From Anabaena sp. UHCC 0187 (lineage in GTDB: Bacteria; Cyanobacteriota; Cyanobacteriia; Cyanobacteriales; Nostocaceae), in contig NZ_VILB01000014.1 of the NCBI RefSeq assembly GCF_009712035.1, forward strand, positions 212,086-276,085: DNA of 64,000 nucleotides, written 5' to 3'. This document shows positions 54,993 to 63,335 of the stretch, piece by piece. The first letter of the stretch is position 1. The number at the start of each line of letters is the position of its first letter. The notes below the pieces were generated by a model. It saw only the letters and a list, made by a program, of their open reading frames with translations, did no database searches and was not told the origin of the DNA. Position numbers and translations under genes: made by a program.

Positions 54993-55691
54993 TTACCTCT
55001 TCAACCCCCCCTGATATTCACAGCGAAAACCCTTTTGTTCCCATACTGGCATATCAACATCAACTAACTTAATAATATGTGGACATTGGGTCTGAATAAA
55101 TTGACTTAAAACCGCCCAGCCTAAACTGCGGATAATATCTAAAATAGTTTTATACCAATATTCCCGATTAGCAGGAACGCCTTTTTCCTTCACCACTTCC
55201 GATTCTACCCAAATCCCATGAGAACCTAAGATAATTTGCGCCATTAACTTAGCTCGGAAAGTATGCGTGCCAGAAGTAATTAATTTTACCTTGTGTACCC
55301 CCCAACTTTGTAAAATAGGTGTTCCATAGTAAAAATTATCAAAAGTAGAATTAGCGCAATTTTCTAAATTGACTTGCTGAAAATCTACACCTTCCCGCTG
55401 AAAAATTAGCCAAATACAAGGATCTTGAGAACCGCGAGAAATTAAAATGGGGATGTACGGAGACTGTTTTGCTAATTGAGCAACATGAATTTCCCGACGA
55501 ATACTACCACCCAGCACAAAAAAGCCATCTACTGGCTGTAAGCAAGCAAAAACTAAGGTTATACTGGTAATAACCAGCCAGCTAATTAGGAGTATTCTTA
55601 AACCCCACCATAATTTTTGTAACAATCGCCACGATTTATTAAATTTACCCGGAAAGTGAATTAATAAATTGATGTTAAATTTAGGAAACAT
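54993..55691 (-). CDS. YdcF/DUF218-like membrane-anchored protein
   Basis: 232 residues. An N-terminal amphipathic or membrane helix (LRILLISWLVITSITLVFAC) is followed by a DUF218-like Rossmann domain: VDGFFVLGGSIRREIHVAQL, IPILISRGSQDP, ENCANSTFDNFYYG and VKLITSGTHTFRAKLMAQI. The family includes SanA/YdcF/ElyC, linked to envelope barrier function and binding of a nucleotide-like ligand. The acidic residues around ENCANST fit. It is convergent with the DUF29 gene. Confidence 0.85.
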   Translation of the reverse strand: MFPKFNINLLIHFPGKFNKSWRLLQKLWWGLRILLISWLVITSITLVFACLQPVDGFFVLGGSIRREIHVAQLAKQSPYIPILISRGSQDPCIWLIFQREGVDFQQVNLENCANSTFDNFYYGTPILQSWGVHKVKLITSGTHTFRAKLMAQIILGSHGIWVESEVVKEKGVPANREYWYKTILDIIRSLGWAVLSQFIQTQCPHIIKLVDVDMPVWEQKGFRCEYQGGLKR

Positions 55692-56011
55692 AAAGAACTA
55701 ATAAAAGTTTAATTATCTATTGATGGAAATCACAGCTACTCAGCTAAGAAAGTGCTATCTTAAAGAAGATAATTGAGCATTTATCAATAACACTGATACA
55801 AGTGTTACATATTTTGCCTTGTTGTTTTGCCAAAAAAACGATCAACTCAAACCATATTTGTGAACCGACAAATAACATACCTAACTCATCATTGACAACA
55901 GGCCAAAAGATGGATGGAGTATAAAGGTTATTAGGATAAAAAAAACAAAGAAGACATCAGGAAATTCTGATTGATAAACTGTCAAAAACACAACTATTTC
56001 AGCTAATATAC
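55692..56011. other. Divergent gap ahead of the Ctp protease gene
   Basis: AT-rich, no gene or recognisable repeat seen; it should hold the divergent promoters. A minus-strand frame across the start of the protease gene (55881-56078) is not protein-like. Confidence 0.5.
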
Positions 56012-57346
56012 ATGAACCAATCTGCGAAACGTTACTCACCGCTCCAAGCTGCCATGATTGGTGGAGCGATCGCCACAACTGCTACTATATCTGTATTTGG
56101 TCAAGCTTTGACACGCTCCGTTCATGCGGCTTTACAAGACAGTCCGAAAGCGTTAGTTGACCAAGTTTGGCAGTTGGTGAATCGTGAATATGTTGATGGT
56201 AAATTTAATCAACAAGATTGGCAAGCAATCAGGCAGAGCTTATTAAGTAAAGACTATACTTCTAAAGATGAAGCCTACGTAGCGATCCGCGAAGCTTTGC
56301 AAAAGCTAGGCGATCCCTATACCCGGTTTATGAACCCCAAGCAATACGAATCCCTGACTAGCCAAACATCTGGGGAAGTGTCCGGGATTGGTATTCGGAT
56401 GCAAGTCAACGAAAAAACCAAGCGTCTCACTGTTGTAGAAGCTATAGAAAATTCTCCAGCCCTAAAAGCCGGACTCAAATCCGGTGATGAGATTTTGGCA
56501 ATTGATGGTAAATCGGCTCTGAAAATGTCAGTCGAAGATGCCTCAAAATTAATTCGTGGTCGAGTCGGTACTTCTGTTAGCTTGGATCTGGAACGACCAG
56601 GTAACAAATTTAACATCAAACTCACAAGGGCGACAATAGAAGTTCCCACAGTTCGGTATACCCTCAAACAAGAAGCTGGTCGGAAAGTTGGGTATATTAG
56701 ATTACAAGAATTTAGCTCCCACGCCGCTGATCAAATGCGTGTAGCTATTCGTAACTTGAACAACCAAAAAGTTGATTCCTACGTTTTAGACTTGCGCGGT
56801 AATCCTGGTGGTTTGTTGAATGCGAGTATAGAAATTGCGAGAATGTGGCTAGATGATGGTCATATCGTCAAAACCGTAGACCGCAAAGGATCAAGCGCCC
56901 AAACAAAAGCTAACCGTACAGCTATTACCAAATTACCTTTAGCAATTTTAGTTGATGGTAATTCTGCTAGTGCTAGTGAAATCCTCACCGGCGCACTCAA
57001 AGACAATAAGCGGGCTGTGGTTGTTGGTAGTCAAACCTTTGGTAAGGCTTTGGTACAGTCAGTCCATGAACTAGGAGATGGTTCCGGTTTAGCTGTGACT
57101 ATTGCTCATTATTACACACCCAACGGTACAGACATCAACCATAAAGGGATTGTACCGGATATCAAGTTAGATTTGACACAAACTCAGGAACGCCAATTGG
57201 CTTCTAATCCAAATTTAATCGGGACAAATAGTGATCCCCAATATGCTCGCGCTATTGCTGTTCTTTCTAATGGCAAATTAGCACAAACCGTGAAAAGTCA
57301 AAATTCCCAGTCTGTTAGTGTCAGCGCTAAAGACTTGAAATTTTAG
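56012..57346 (+). CDS. ctp: Carboxyl-terminal processing protease (S41 family, PDZ)
   Basis: 444 residues. The signal region (MIGGAIATTATISVFGQALT) is followed by the N-terminal helical domain (QVWQLVNREYVDGKFNQQDW, LGDPYTRFMNPKQY), a PDZ domain (~125-210, GIGIRMQVNEKTKRLTVVEA, ALKAGLKSGDEILAIDGKSA) and the tail-specific protease core with Ser in DGNSASASEILTGAL and Lys in GSQTFGKALVQSV. Cyanobacteria have three paralogues: CtpA matures D1 in photosystem II, CtpB and CtpC have other targets; I cannot assign which this is with confidence. It acts in the thylakoid lumen or periplasm. Confidence 0.94.
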   Translation: MNQSAKRYSPLQAAMIGGAIATTATISVFGQALTRSVHAALQDSPKALVDQVWQLVNREYVDGKFNQQDWQAIRQSLLSKDYTSKDEAYVAIREALQKLGDPYTRFMNPKQYESLTSQTSGEVSGIGIRMQVNEKTKRLTVVEAIENSPALKAGLKSGDEILAIDGKSALKMSVEDASKLIRGRVGTSVSLDLERPGNKFNIKLTRATIEVPTVRYTLKQEAGRKVGYIRLQEFSSHAADQMRVAIRNLNNQKVDSYVLDLRGNPGGLLNASIEIARMWLDDGHIVKTVDRKGSSAQTKANRTAITKLPLAILVDGNSASASEILTGALKDNKRAVVVGSQTFGKALVQSVHELGDGSGLAVTIAHYYTPNGTDINHKGIVPDIKLDLTQTQERQLASNPNLIGTNSDPQYARAIAVLSNGKLAQTVKSQNSQSVSVSAKDLKF

Positions 57347-57430
57347 GATTTGAGGTTTAATTCCATCCTTTGGGGTGGGATTAAATTTAATTTTCAGTTA
57401 TTAGTTATTTTTCTTAGCACTGCATCTGAG

Positions 57431-58417
57431 ATGATAAATTCCCCAGCAATTGATATAACCACTGATAACCTGTTTACACCCAAGGTATCAGTGGTTATTC
57501 CTATTTATAATGGTGAAGCAGATTTACCAGAATTGCTCAATTGTCTATTTTCCCAAACTTATCCACAAGACAAAGTAGAATATTTATTAGTAGATAATCA
57601 TAGCAGCGATCGCACTCTGGCCATTCTCAAAACAACCGCTGAAAATTCACCGATTACTATTCAGCCATTAAGTGAAAATAATATTCAAAGTTCCTACGCA
57701 GCCCGCAACACAGGAATTAAAGCCGCTACTGGTGAAATTATCGCTTTTACCGATGCTGATTGTCGTCCCCAACCTCAATGGTTAAATACATTAATTCAAC
57801 CTTTTATAAATTCAGACGTGGTAATTGTTGCTGGTGAAATTGTAGCATTACCAGGTACAAGTTTATTAGAACAATTCGCCGATAAACAAGAAACCTTATC
57901 TCAAAAACATACTCTTGCTCATAAATTTTGTTCCTATGGACAAACTGCAAATTTAGCAATTCGTCGTCAAGTTTTCAACACTTCAGGTTTATTTCGTCCC
58001 TATCTGACAACAGGAGGAGATGCGGATATTTGTTGGCGAATTCTCAAAGCTAATTTAGGTAAATTAGAATTTGCTCCCAATGCGATTGTTCAGCACCGTC
58101 ACCGCGTCACTATTAAAGAATTAGCCAGTCAATGGCGACGTTATGGGCGTTCTAATCGTTATTTACATGAATTGCATGGGGTTGAATTAATGCGCGAGTT
58201 CACAGCAAAAGAGTACCGCTATCGTGTGTTACGTTGGTTATTCAAAGAATTACCAAAAACAACTATTAAAAATATTGTTGGTAAAGCCAGTTTTGTGGAT
58301 TTATTAGATACTCCCATTGGATTATTTACTGCTAATGCGCGTTCTCAAGGACAAAGAAATGCGAAGTTACCAGAAAATGCCAAAATTATTGAATGGTTCA
58401 ACGACACATCCCTTTAA
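57431..58417 (+). CDS. Family 2 glycosyltransferase
   Basis: The ATG at 57431 (MINSPAIDITTDNLFTPKVS) is preferred; the frame extends back to a TTG at 57350 but those 27 residues are not protein-like. The ~328-residue chain has the GT-A fold: VSVVIPIYNGEADLPELLNC, YLLVDNHSSDRT, AARNTGIKAATGEIIAFTDA with DAD as metal ligand, and GGDADICWRIL. The C-terminal part (WRRYGRSNRYLHELHGVELM) may bind membranes. It transfers a sugar to an unknown acceptor, perhaps a lipid or polysaccharide. It follows ctp closely. Confidence 0.88.
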   Translation: MINSPAIDITTDNLFTPKVSVVIPIYNGEADLPELLNCLFSQTYPQDKVEYLLVDNHSSDRTLAILKTTAENSPITIQPLSENNIQSSYAARNTGIKAATGEIIAFTDADCRPQPQWLNTLIQPFINSDVVIVAGEIVALPGTSLLEQFADKQETLSQKHTLAHKFCSYGQTANLAIRRQVFNTSGLFRPYLTTGGDADICWRILKANLGKLEFAPNAIVQHRHRVTIKELASQWRRYGRSNRYLHELHGVELMREFTAKEYRYRVLRWLFKELPKTTIKNIVGKASFVDLLDTPIGLFTANARSQGQRNAKLPENAKIIEWFNDTSL

Positions 58418-58498
58418 AATTGGATTTTCTGTATATTCTTTTCTCAGAAATTGCGTCAAGCAAATCGAAAAAGTCTTTATGCAGTGCTATGCTATTCT

Positions 58499-59062
58499 CT
58501 ATCTACCTCCAATCAAACGATTAAATTGAAGACCCTTCGGAGAGCTAATTTTTAGCATCCGTTCTGGAATGTCATGAGTAACCGTTATTTCCTCACGCGT
58601 TGGTCTCTTATGAATGTTGATATTTCTGATAGTGACGAAACGATAAACATAACTGTCGAGGAATGTCGGTTGCGCCCAAAACTCTTTGCCAATTTTCTGA
58701 CAATAGGTGACAAAACACTTTGCACCTTTAAGTTGCTCAATAATTTTCTTCTCTGTGCTTGTCGTTGTCTTCGCCTTCATCTCAATGCAAAGAATAACCT
58801 TTTTCGTGTCAGTATCGGCAACGATGACAAAATCTGCACGTTTACATTCACCTTTTGAGCCAATAAACACTGTATCTGGTGACTTAAACTCATCTGCCTT
58901 GATGATAATGACCTCATCATTATGGGGCATTCCATGAATTGTTACGAAACAGTCGGGGAGATCAGGCTCTGTCAGTGTAACCAAATTTTTGCCGTTTTTC
59001 TTTTCCAATGGAACTGTAGCGATTTCCTTGATCATCTGTTTGAGGATAGCAATATCAGACAT
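58499..59062 (-). CDS. PD-(D/E)XK-nuclease-like protein, partner of the ATPase
   Basis: 187 residues, family not recognised. The centre carries a plausible restriction-endonuclease active site: KGECKRADFVIVADT (Asp in RADF) followed ~15 residues on by VILCIEMKAKT, giving a D...ExK layout; the strand-like sequences between them fit the fold. The N-terminus is helical. Its ATG overlaps the stop of the upstream ATPase gene by one base (TAATG), so the two are translationally coupled and probably act together. I infer a nuclease effector controlled by the ATPase; no biochemical role is known to me. Confidence 0.7.
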   Translation of the reverse strand: MSDIAILKQMIKEIATVPLEKKNGKNLVTLTEPDLPDCFVTIHGMPHNDEVIIIKADEFKSPDTVFIGSKGECKRADFVIVADTDTKKVILCIEMKAKTTTSTEKKIIEQLKGAKCFVTYCQKIGKEFWAQPTFLDSYVYRFVTIRNINIHKRPTREEITVTHDIPERMLKISSPKGLQFNRLIGGR

Positions 59063-60456
59063 TAATCCTCACCCCAAACAATTGCTTCCTGAATCCGATT
59101 CATTGTTTCAATAGTTTTATCAAAACTGCGGGCTTCAATACCCAGTTCTGGGTTGATATCCGCTGGTATCAGAGTTTGGCCTTTAGTTCTTTTTGTCTTC
59201 CCCCCTACTGTTGTTCCTGTTGTAAACGCCTCTTCAGCGATATAGACTTTGATTTTTTCAGAAGAAATTAGTTCTTCTAAACGATAACCTTCTTGTTCAG
59301 CAATTCGCTTGAGATGAGGTTTATCATGATTGAGCATGATCAACGTATTCAGTTCTTTAATAATGTAATCACTGTGGGTAGTGATAAAAACCTTAATCCC
59401 CAAGTTAACCAGTCGGGCAAAAAGCCGCGCAACGCGGCGTTGATTTTCAGGGTGGAGGTTCAATTCAGGTTCATCTACCATGAATAAATCACCTGGTTGA
59501 GCTTCGTGTCTTAGGTAAAAGCCGATATCCAGTAAAGAACGCACGGCGCTGGAACTTTCATCCATAGAAAGCTTAACCCGTTTACCCTTTGGCTGATAAT
59601 AAAGCTCATCATTGCGAGTTACGGTGTAATCACCGCCGATAATGTCAGCGAAATCTGCCAGTACATCAGGATGATGTTCAGCAACAAAACTGCTTTTTTT
59701 GACAATAGTTTCAAGTTGCCGGATAAAATCTACATTCGTCTTTATTGGTAGAGCATAATCTCCATAATCTTTAAGTAGAAGTTCCATTCGATCAATATTT
59801 TGTCCAGCCTGACCTATTTCTTCAAATAAGCGATTGCGGTCAAAATTCAAGTCTTTCCGAAAAATAGCTGCTCCTGTTCGTTCGCTACTGGCGATGAAAG
59901 GGCGAGGGAAAAGCGGATCAAATATAATATCTTTGAGAGCGTCGCCAATAATGCGCTTAAGGATGTCCGTGGGTATTTTTACTTTCTCTTTCTCAATCAG
60001 CAGAGTAACAACTAATTCTGTGCTTTCTTCACTTTTAGTAATAGAGAAAAGTGATACTTCACCAGAGCCAATTTTCAGATCAAATCTCTTTGATAAACGG
60101 ATACTTTTTGTGTCTAGGCTTACTTGAAATTCTGATTCTTTGAATCGTTCAGCCGATGCGGCAAAAATCTTTGGTAATTCCTGGGTATATGTCTGACAAC
60201 CTTGAAAAACAATTTGCTCAACTTGATTGACATATTCTTGTATATCAAGACAAATTACTCCGTCAGCAAGGAGTTGCTCAATCTTATTGTCGTTGATTTT
60301 CAGCGAAAATATCTTGCGCCAAGTATATAAAAAACCGAATAACGCGTAAGTGGCGTAAGTTTTACCTGTATTGTTGTAACCACAAATGATTGTCAGTTCA
60401 CCAAGTGTAAATTCTGCTTGTTTTAAAGCACCAAGATTTTTAACTTTAATTTTCAT
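59062..60456 (-). CDS. AAA15/OLD-like ABC-type ATPase (no Toprim domain)
   Basis: 464 residues. Complete ATPase: Walker A in CGYNNTGKTYATYALFGF, a signature-like KLSMDESSSAVRSLLDIGF, Walker B LFMVDEPELNLHPENQRRVA and the H-loop FITTHSDYIIKELN. The central insertion (~75-270) is long. This is the layout of the AAA15/AAA21/OLD-like ATPases of Septu, PARIS, AbiL and related phage-defence operons, but there is no C-terminal Toprim nuclease; instead a separate nuclease-like gene follows. The C-terminal ~80 residues (VYIAEEAFTTGTTVGGKTKR) are unusual. It starts the pair and is preceded by AT-rich DNA. Confidence 0.85.
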   Translation of the reverse strand: MKIKVKNLGALKQAEFTLGELTIICGYNNTGKTYATYALFGFLYTWRKIFSLKINDNKIEQLLADGVICLDIQEYVNQVEQIVFQGCQTYTQELPKIFAASAERFKESEFQVSLDTKSIRLSKRFDLKIGSGEVSLFSITKSEESTELVVTLLIEKEKVKIPTDILKRIIGDALKDIIFDPLFPRPFIASSERTGAAIFRKDLNFDRNRLFEEIGQAGQNIDRMELLLKDYGDYALPIKTNVDFIRQLETIVKKSSFVAEHHPDVLADFADIIGGDYTVTRNDELYYQPKGKRVKLSMDESSSAVRSLLDIGFYLRHEAQPGDLFMVDEPELNLHPENQRRVARLFARLVNLGIKVFITTHSDYIIKELNTLIMLNHDKPHLKRIAEQEGYRLEELISSEKIKVYIAEEAFTTGTTVGGKTKRTKGQTLIPADINPELGIEARSFDKTIETMNRIQEAIVWGED

Positions 60457-60678
60457 TAGTTTATATATAATTTATCTACGTTGGAAAAATGGGATTGTCG
60501 GCATTTTATTCCCTGATATCCAGAATTTTTTTTAGCTAATATCTTCATAATATCAGTTCTTAACAGCAGCGATTGAATGACTCTTCCCTGTAATCCCTCC
60601 AATCTCCCCCTTTCCCAGTAGCCAAGACCAACCAAATTTCGCTACATTAGGAAAATGTACACCTAATAGGAATTTTCA

Positions 60679-61374
60679 ATGTCAGCACAACTGTTACTGG
60701 TAGATGACGAACCGGGATTGCGGGAAGCCGTGAAAGAATATTTACAAGAAAGCGGTTTTAGGGTTCAAACTGCCAGTAACGCCCGTGAAGGTTGGGACTG
60801 GATGCAAGAGAACACCGCCGATTTAGTCATTTCTGATATTATGATGCCCCAGGTGGATGGCTATCAGTTCCTGAAACAAATGCGAGATGACCCCCGTTTT
60901 CAAGCTTTACCAGTGGTATTTTTAACCGCTAAAGGGATGACAGGCGATCGCATCCAAGGCTATCATGCCGGAGTTGACGCATATCTACCTAAGCCCTTCG
61001 ATCCTGATGAATTAGTCGCCATAGTTGAAAACTTACTCGCACGTCGCAGCGCCCAAACCCCCTCCACCGGGGAAAACAGCGAAACCCCAAATCTTGCCGA
61101 TTTGGCGAATCAAATCGCTCAAATTAGAATATTATTAACTCATCGCAGTGCCATATCCCAAACTCCAGCCCCGTTTAAAATAGATTTGACCCCTAGAGAG
61201 CAAAGTGTTTTAAATTTGGTAGCAGAAGGATTAATGAACAAAGAAATTGCCCGTCGTTTAGAAACAAGCGTCCGCAACGTCGAAAAATATGTGAGTCGTT
61301 TATTTAGTAAAACTGGTACTAATAGTCGCACAGAGTTAGTTCGTTTTGCCCTAGAACATGGACTAGCTAAGTGA
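60679..61374 (+). CDS. NarL/LuxR-family response regulator (Ycf29/Rre1-like)
   Basis: 231 residues. N-terminal receiver (LLLVDDEPGLREAVKEYLQE, phosphorylated Asp in LVISDIMMPQVDGYQF, the Thr-Ala in FLTAKGMT and KPFDPDELVA), linker ~120-165, and a C-terminal LuxR-type helix-turn-helix (LTPREQSVLNLVAEGLMNKE, IARRLETSVRNVEKYVSRLF). It is close in build to the cyanobacterial and algal Ycf29/Rre1 group that controls stress genes, but I cannot fix the orthologue. No histidine kinase is adjacent. Confidence 0.9.
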   Translation: MSAQLLLVDDEPGLREAVKEYLQESGFRVQTASNAREGWDWMQENTADLVISDIMMPQVDGYQFLKQMRDDPRFQALPVVFLTAKGMTGDRIQGYHAGVDAYLPKPFDPDELVAIVENLLARRSAQTPSTGENSETPNLADLANQIAQIRILLTHRSAISQTPAPFKIDLTPREQSVLNLVAEGLMNKEIARRLETSVRNVEKYVSRLFSKTGTNSRTELVRFALEHGLAK

Positions 61375-61620
61375 ACTACTCGCACTGGTAATAATTAAGG
61401 TTAATTAGTAGAAAAATGGTAAAATGCACCCGGCTAATTTTGCTGCTAAAATAGTAACTTATGTTACAGATTTTTACTTGTAATTTTCCCAGCTTGCTGG
61501 CATTGAGACAAAAATGCTGTAGACGTGACTTTACGTTTACAAGCAAACTCATTATTAGGAAAAACAGGTAGAAGCAGACTTTCAAAACTTCATCTTGGAA
61601 ACGCAAAACTACACTGATGA

Positions 61621-61902
61621 CTATTGAATAGTATCAGCGAAATTCCGTAAACGCATTAGTTGGCGACGCATTTGCGGAGAGGCTTTAAATTCGGAAATCT
61701 CCTGAGCCTTAACAGATGCTTGCAAGGTTTCTAAGAAATCATCAGATCCTTCGGTTAAAGCCTCTAGTAATACTTGTAACAGTTGGTCACGATCACTTAA
61801 CAAACTCTTTTCCTCAATCAGACGGAATTTGAGGTGGATTTCACACTCATAAACACCTACTTCGGGGTTATTGATTTGACGTGGTAATGCTTTGGAGTTC
61901 AT
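61621..61902 (-). CDS. Small Npun_R1517-type protein linked to heterocyst differentiation
   Basis: 93 residues: MNSKALPRQINNPEVGVYEC, IHLKFRLIEEKSLLSDRDQL, LQVLLEALTEGSDDFLETLQ, EFKASPQMRRQLMRLRN. I recall this sequence as that of a small family found in heterocyst-forming cyanobacteria and named after Npun_R1517, described as a heterocyst differentiation regulator; the recall is moderate. It has no membrane helix and no obvious DNA-binding motif. The ATG is preceded by AT-rich DNA with a weak SD. Confidence 0.7.
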   Translation of the reverse strand: MNSKALPRQINNPEVGVYECEIHLKFRLIEEKSLLSDRDQLLQVLLEALTEGSDDFLETLQASVKAQEISEFKASPQMRRQLMRLRNFADTIQ

Positions 61903-62668
61903 AGTTTTGAGGATTCCTTTACTTAGTGGTCATACAGGTGCGGGACTAAATCTCCAGAAAAATTCCTTATAGTTTCCTTATACTTTTCTGAATCCAAGGT
62001 TTTTGAAGATAAGAATTTTTCTCATCCATAAAACTGGCATTCTATTTTACTCCCCCTGTATTTTTTCAATTAGATTTTACTGTTTTTTGATGTTTCTTTA
62101 CTAGTTATGGCATATGCAAGCCATAAACTATTATTCAGTTTTTAAGATGTCATACCATGAAGTTTTTGTAAAAAATTGATTAGACCTTGTTAAAGGTTTT
62201 TACATCAACTTGTTCAAAACGTCAAGAAATATTATTTTTTTTACTATTTCCGCGTGATAATACTTAAGCATTTGCACTGAAGACGCTCCTTTGATAAATG
62301 CAATCTATAATTGTAGAAAAATTCACTAACTGGAGAAAACTTCAGTAAAGTCACTACAATATATGTATAGTTACATGAAAAAAAATCATAATCAGTAAAA
62401 AAATCAGAAAATTTTTGGTGAATAATCACATACATGGGTAAAAATCACTGCAAAAAAGCCTGATAGCGGTGCAGGGAAAAGACAAGTACGCGTTAAAATC
62501 AGATAATAATTTTCTCTACACCCCTAGACTCCTACACCTCCACACCCCTATTTTCCTAAAACTTCATACCCCAGATTTTAGACTTTAGCCTTCATTTCTG
62601 CTATATGCTCAAACATAGCAGTTAAAATAATTGCAGTGTAATTCAGCTAAACTCTTACACCCAAATTT
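61903..62668. other. 766-base gap between the small regulator and ndhM
   Basis: AT-rich DNA. No gene, RNA or perfect repeat recognised; a 63-residue minus-strand frame (62244-62435) is unsupported. Near 62515-62560 there is a C-rich ACACCCCTAGACTCCTACACC stretch of the microsatellite-like kind. It must hold the promoters of both flanking genes. Confidence 0.5.
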
Positions 62669-63025
62669 ATGGATAACCTGATGCTGCTCAAGTCCACAAC
62701 CCGTCATATTCGCATTTTTGCAGCGGAAATGGACAAAGATGAACTAATTCCGAGTAATCATGTCTTGACATTAGATATTGATCCAGACAACGAATTCAAT
62801 TGGAATGAAGATGCTTTGCAAAAAGTTTATCGCCAGTTTGATCAACTGGTAGAAGCGTCTAGTGGCGTGGATCTAACAGACTATAACTTACGTCGTATTG
62901 GTTCAGACTTGGAGCATTATCTGCGATCGCTTCTACAAAAAGGCGAAATTAGCTACAATCTCTCCAGTCGCGTGACTAATTACAGCATGGGACTACCTCA
63001 AGTTGCAGTTGTAGAGAATCAATAA
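62669..63025 (+). CDS. ndhM: NAD(P)H-quinone oxidoreductase subunit M
   Basis: 118 residues. It carries the full NdhM sequence pattern: MLLKSTTRHIRIFAAEMDKD, VLTLDIDPDNEFNWNEDALQ, DLTDYNLRRIGSDLEHYLRS and NLSSRVTNYSMGLPQV. NdhM is an oxygenic-phototroph-specific subunit of the NDH-1 complex, in the peripheral arm near the ferredoxin-binding region, acting in cyclic electron flow and CO2 uptake. The ATG at 62669 adds four residues before the usual MLLKS start; either could be used. Confidence 0.96.
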   Translation: MDNLMLLKSTTRHIRIFAAEMDKDELIPSNHVLTLDIDPDNEFNWNEDALQKVYRQFDQLVEASSGVDLTDYNLRRIGSDLEHYLRSLLQKGEISYNLSSRVTNYSMGLPQVAVVENQ

Positions 63026-63335
63026 ACTGACTACATACAGCAGGATTTAGGAGTCAGAAGTCAGGAGTAAAACCCAATTTATCCTTGATTTTTGATAAAG
63101 ATTTTGGACTTTATTTACTTGGAATCTGCTGTATCTATCTAACCCTGGCGAATTATATTCGCCGGGTATGTCAAGTTTTAGTGACAGCTTAAGAATTAGT
63201 TCTGCTATGGCTACATATTCCCACAACAATAAAAGTTATGATGAGGCTGTGGGTTGCCAAAAATATGCGCGGTATCAAATGCCGCTCCCAAATACTGTTG
63301 AAGAAAATGCCAATTGCTGATCGGTGGGAAAACTA
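63026..63335. other. Gap after ndhM
   Basis: It contains GGAGTCAGAAGTCAGGAGTAAAACCC, a repeat also partly present near 16714-16738, and AT-rich DNA with no gene. Confidence 0.5.

Noticed and set aside
58574-58937. Plus-strand frames of 94 and 76 residues opposite the nuclease-like gene
   Set aside because: The minus-strand gene is coupled to the ATPase and has a coherent D...ExK motif; the opposite frames look random.
58499-60456. Assignment of the ATPase-nuclease pair to PARIS, Septu or Gabija
   Set aside because: The partner shows no Toprim, HNH or helicase motif, so a named system would be a guess.
61376-61606. 76-residue minus-strand frame after the response regulator gene
   Set aside because: AT-rich intergenic sequence giving a Phe/Leu/Ile-rich product with no start context.
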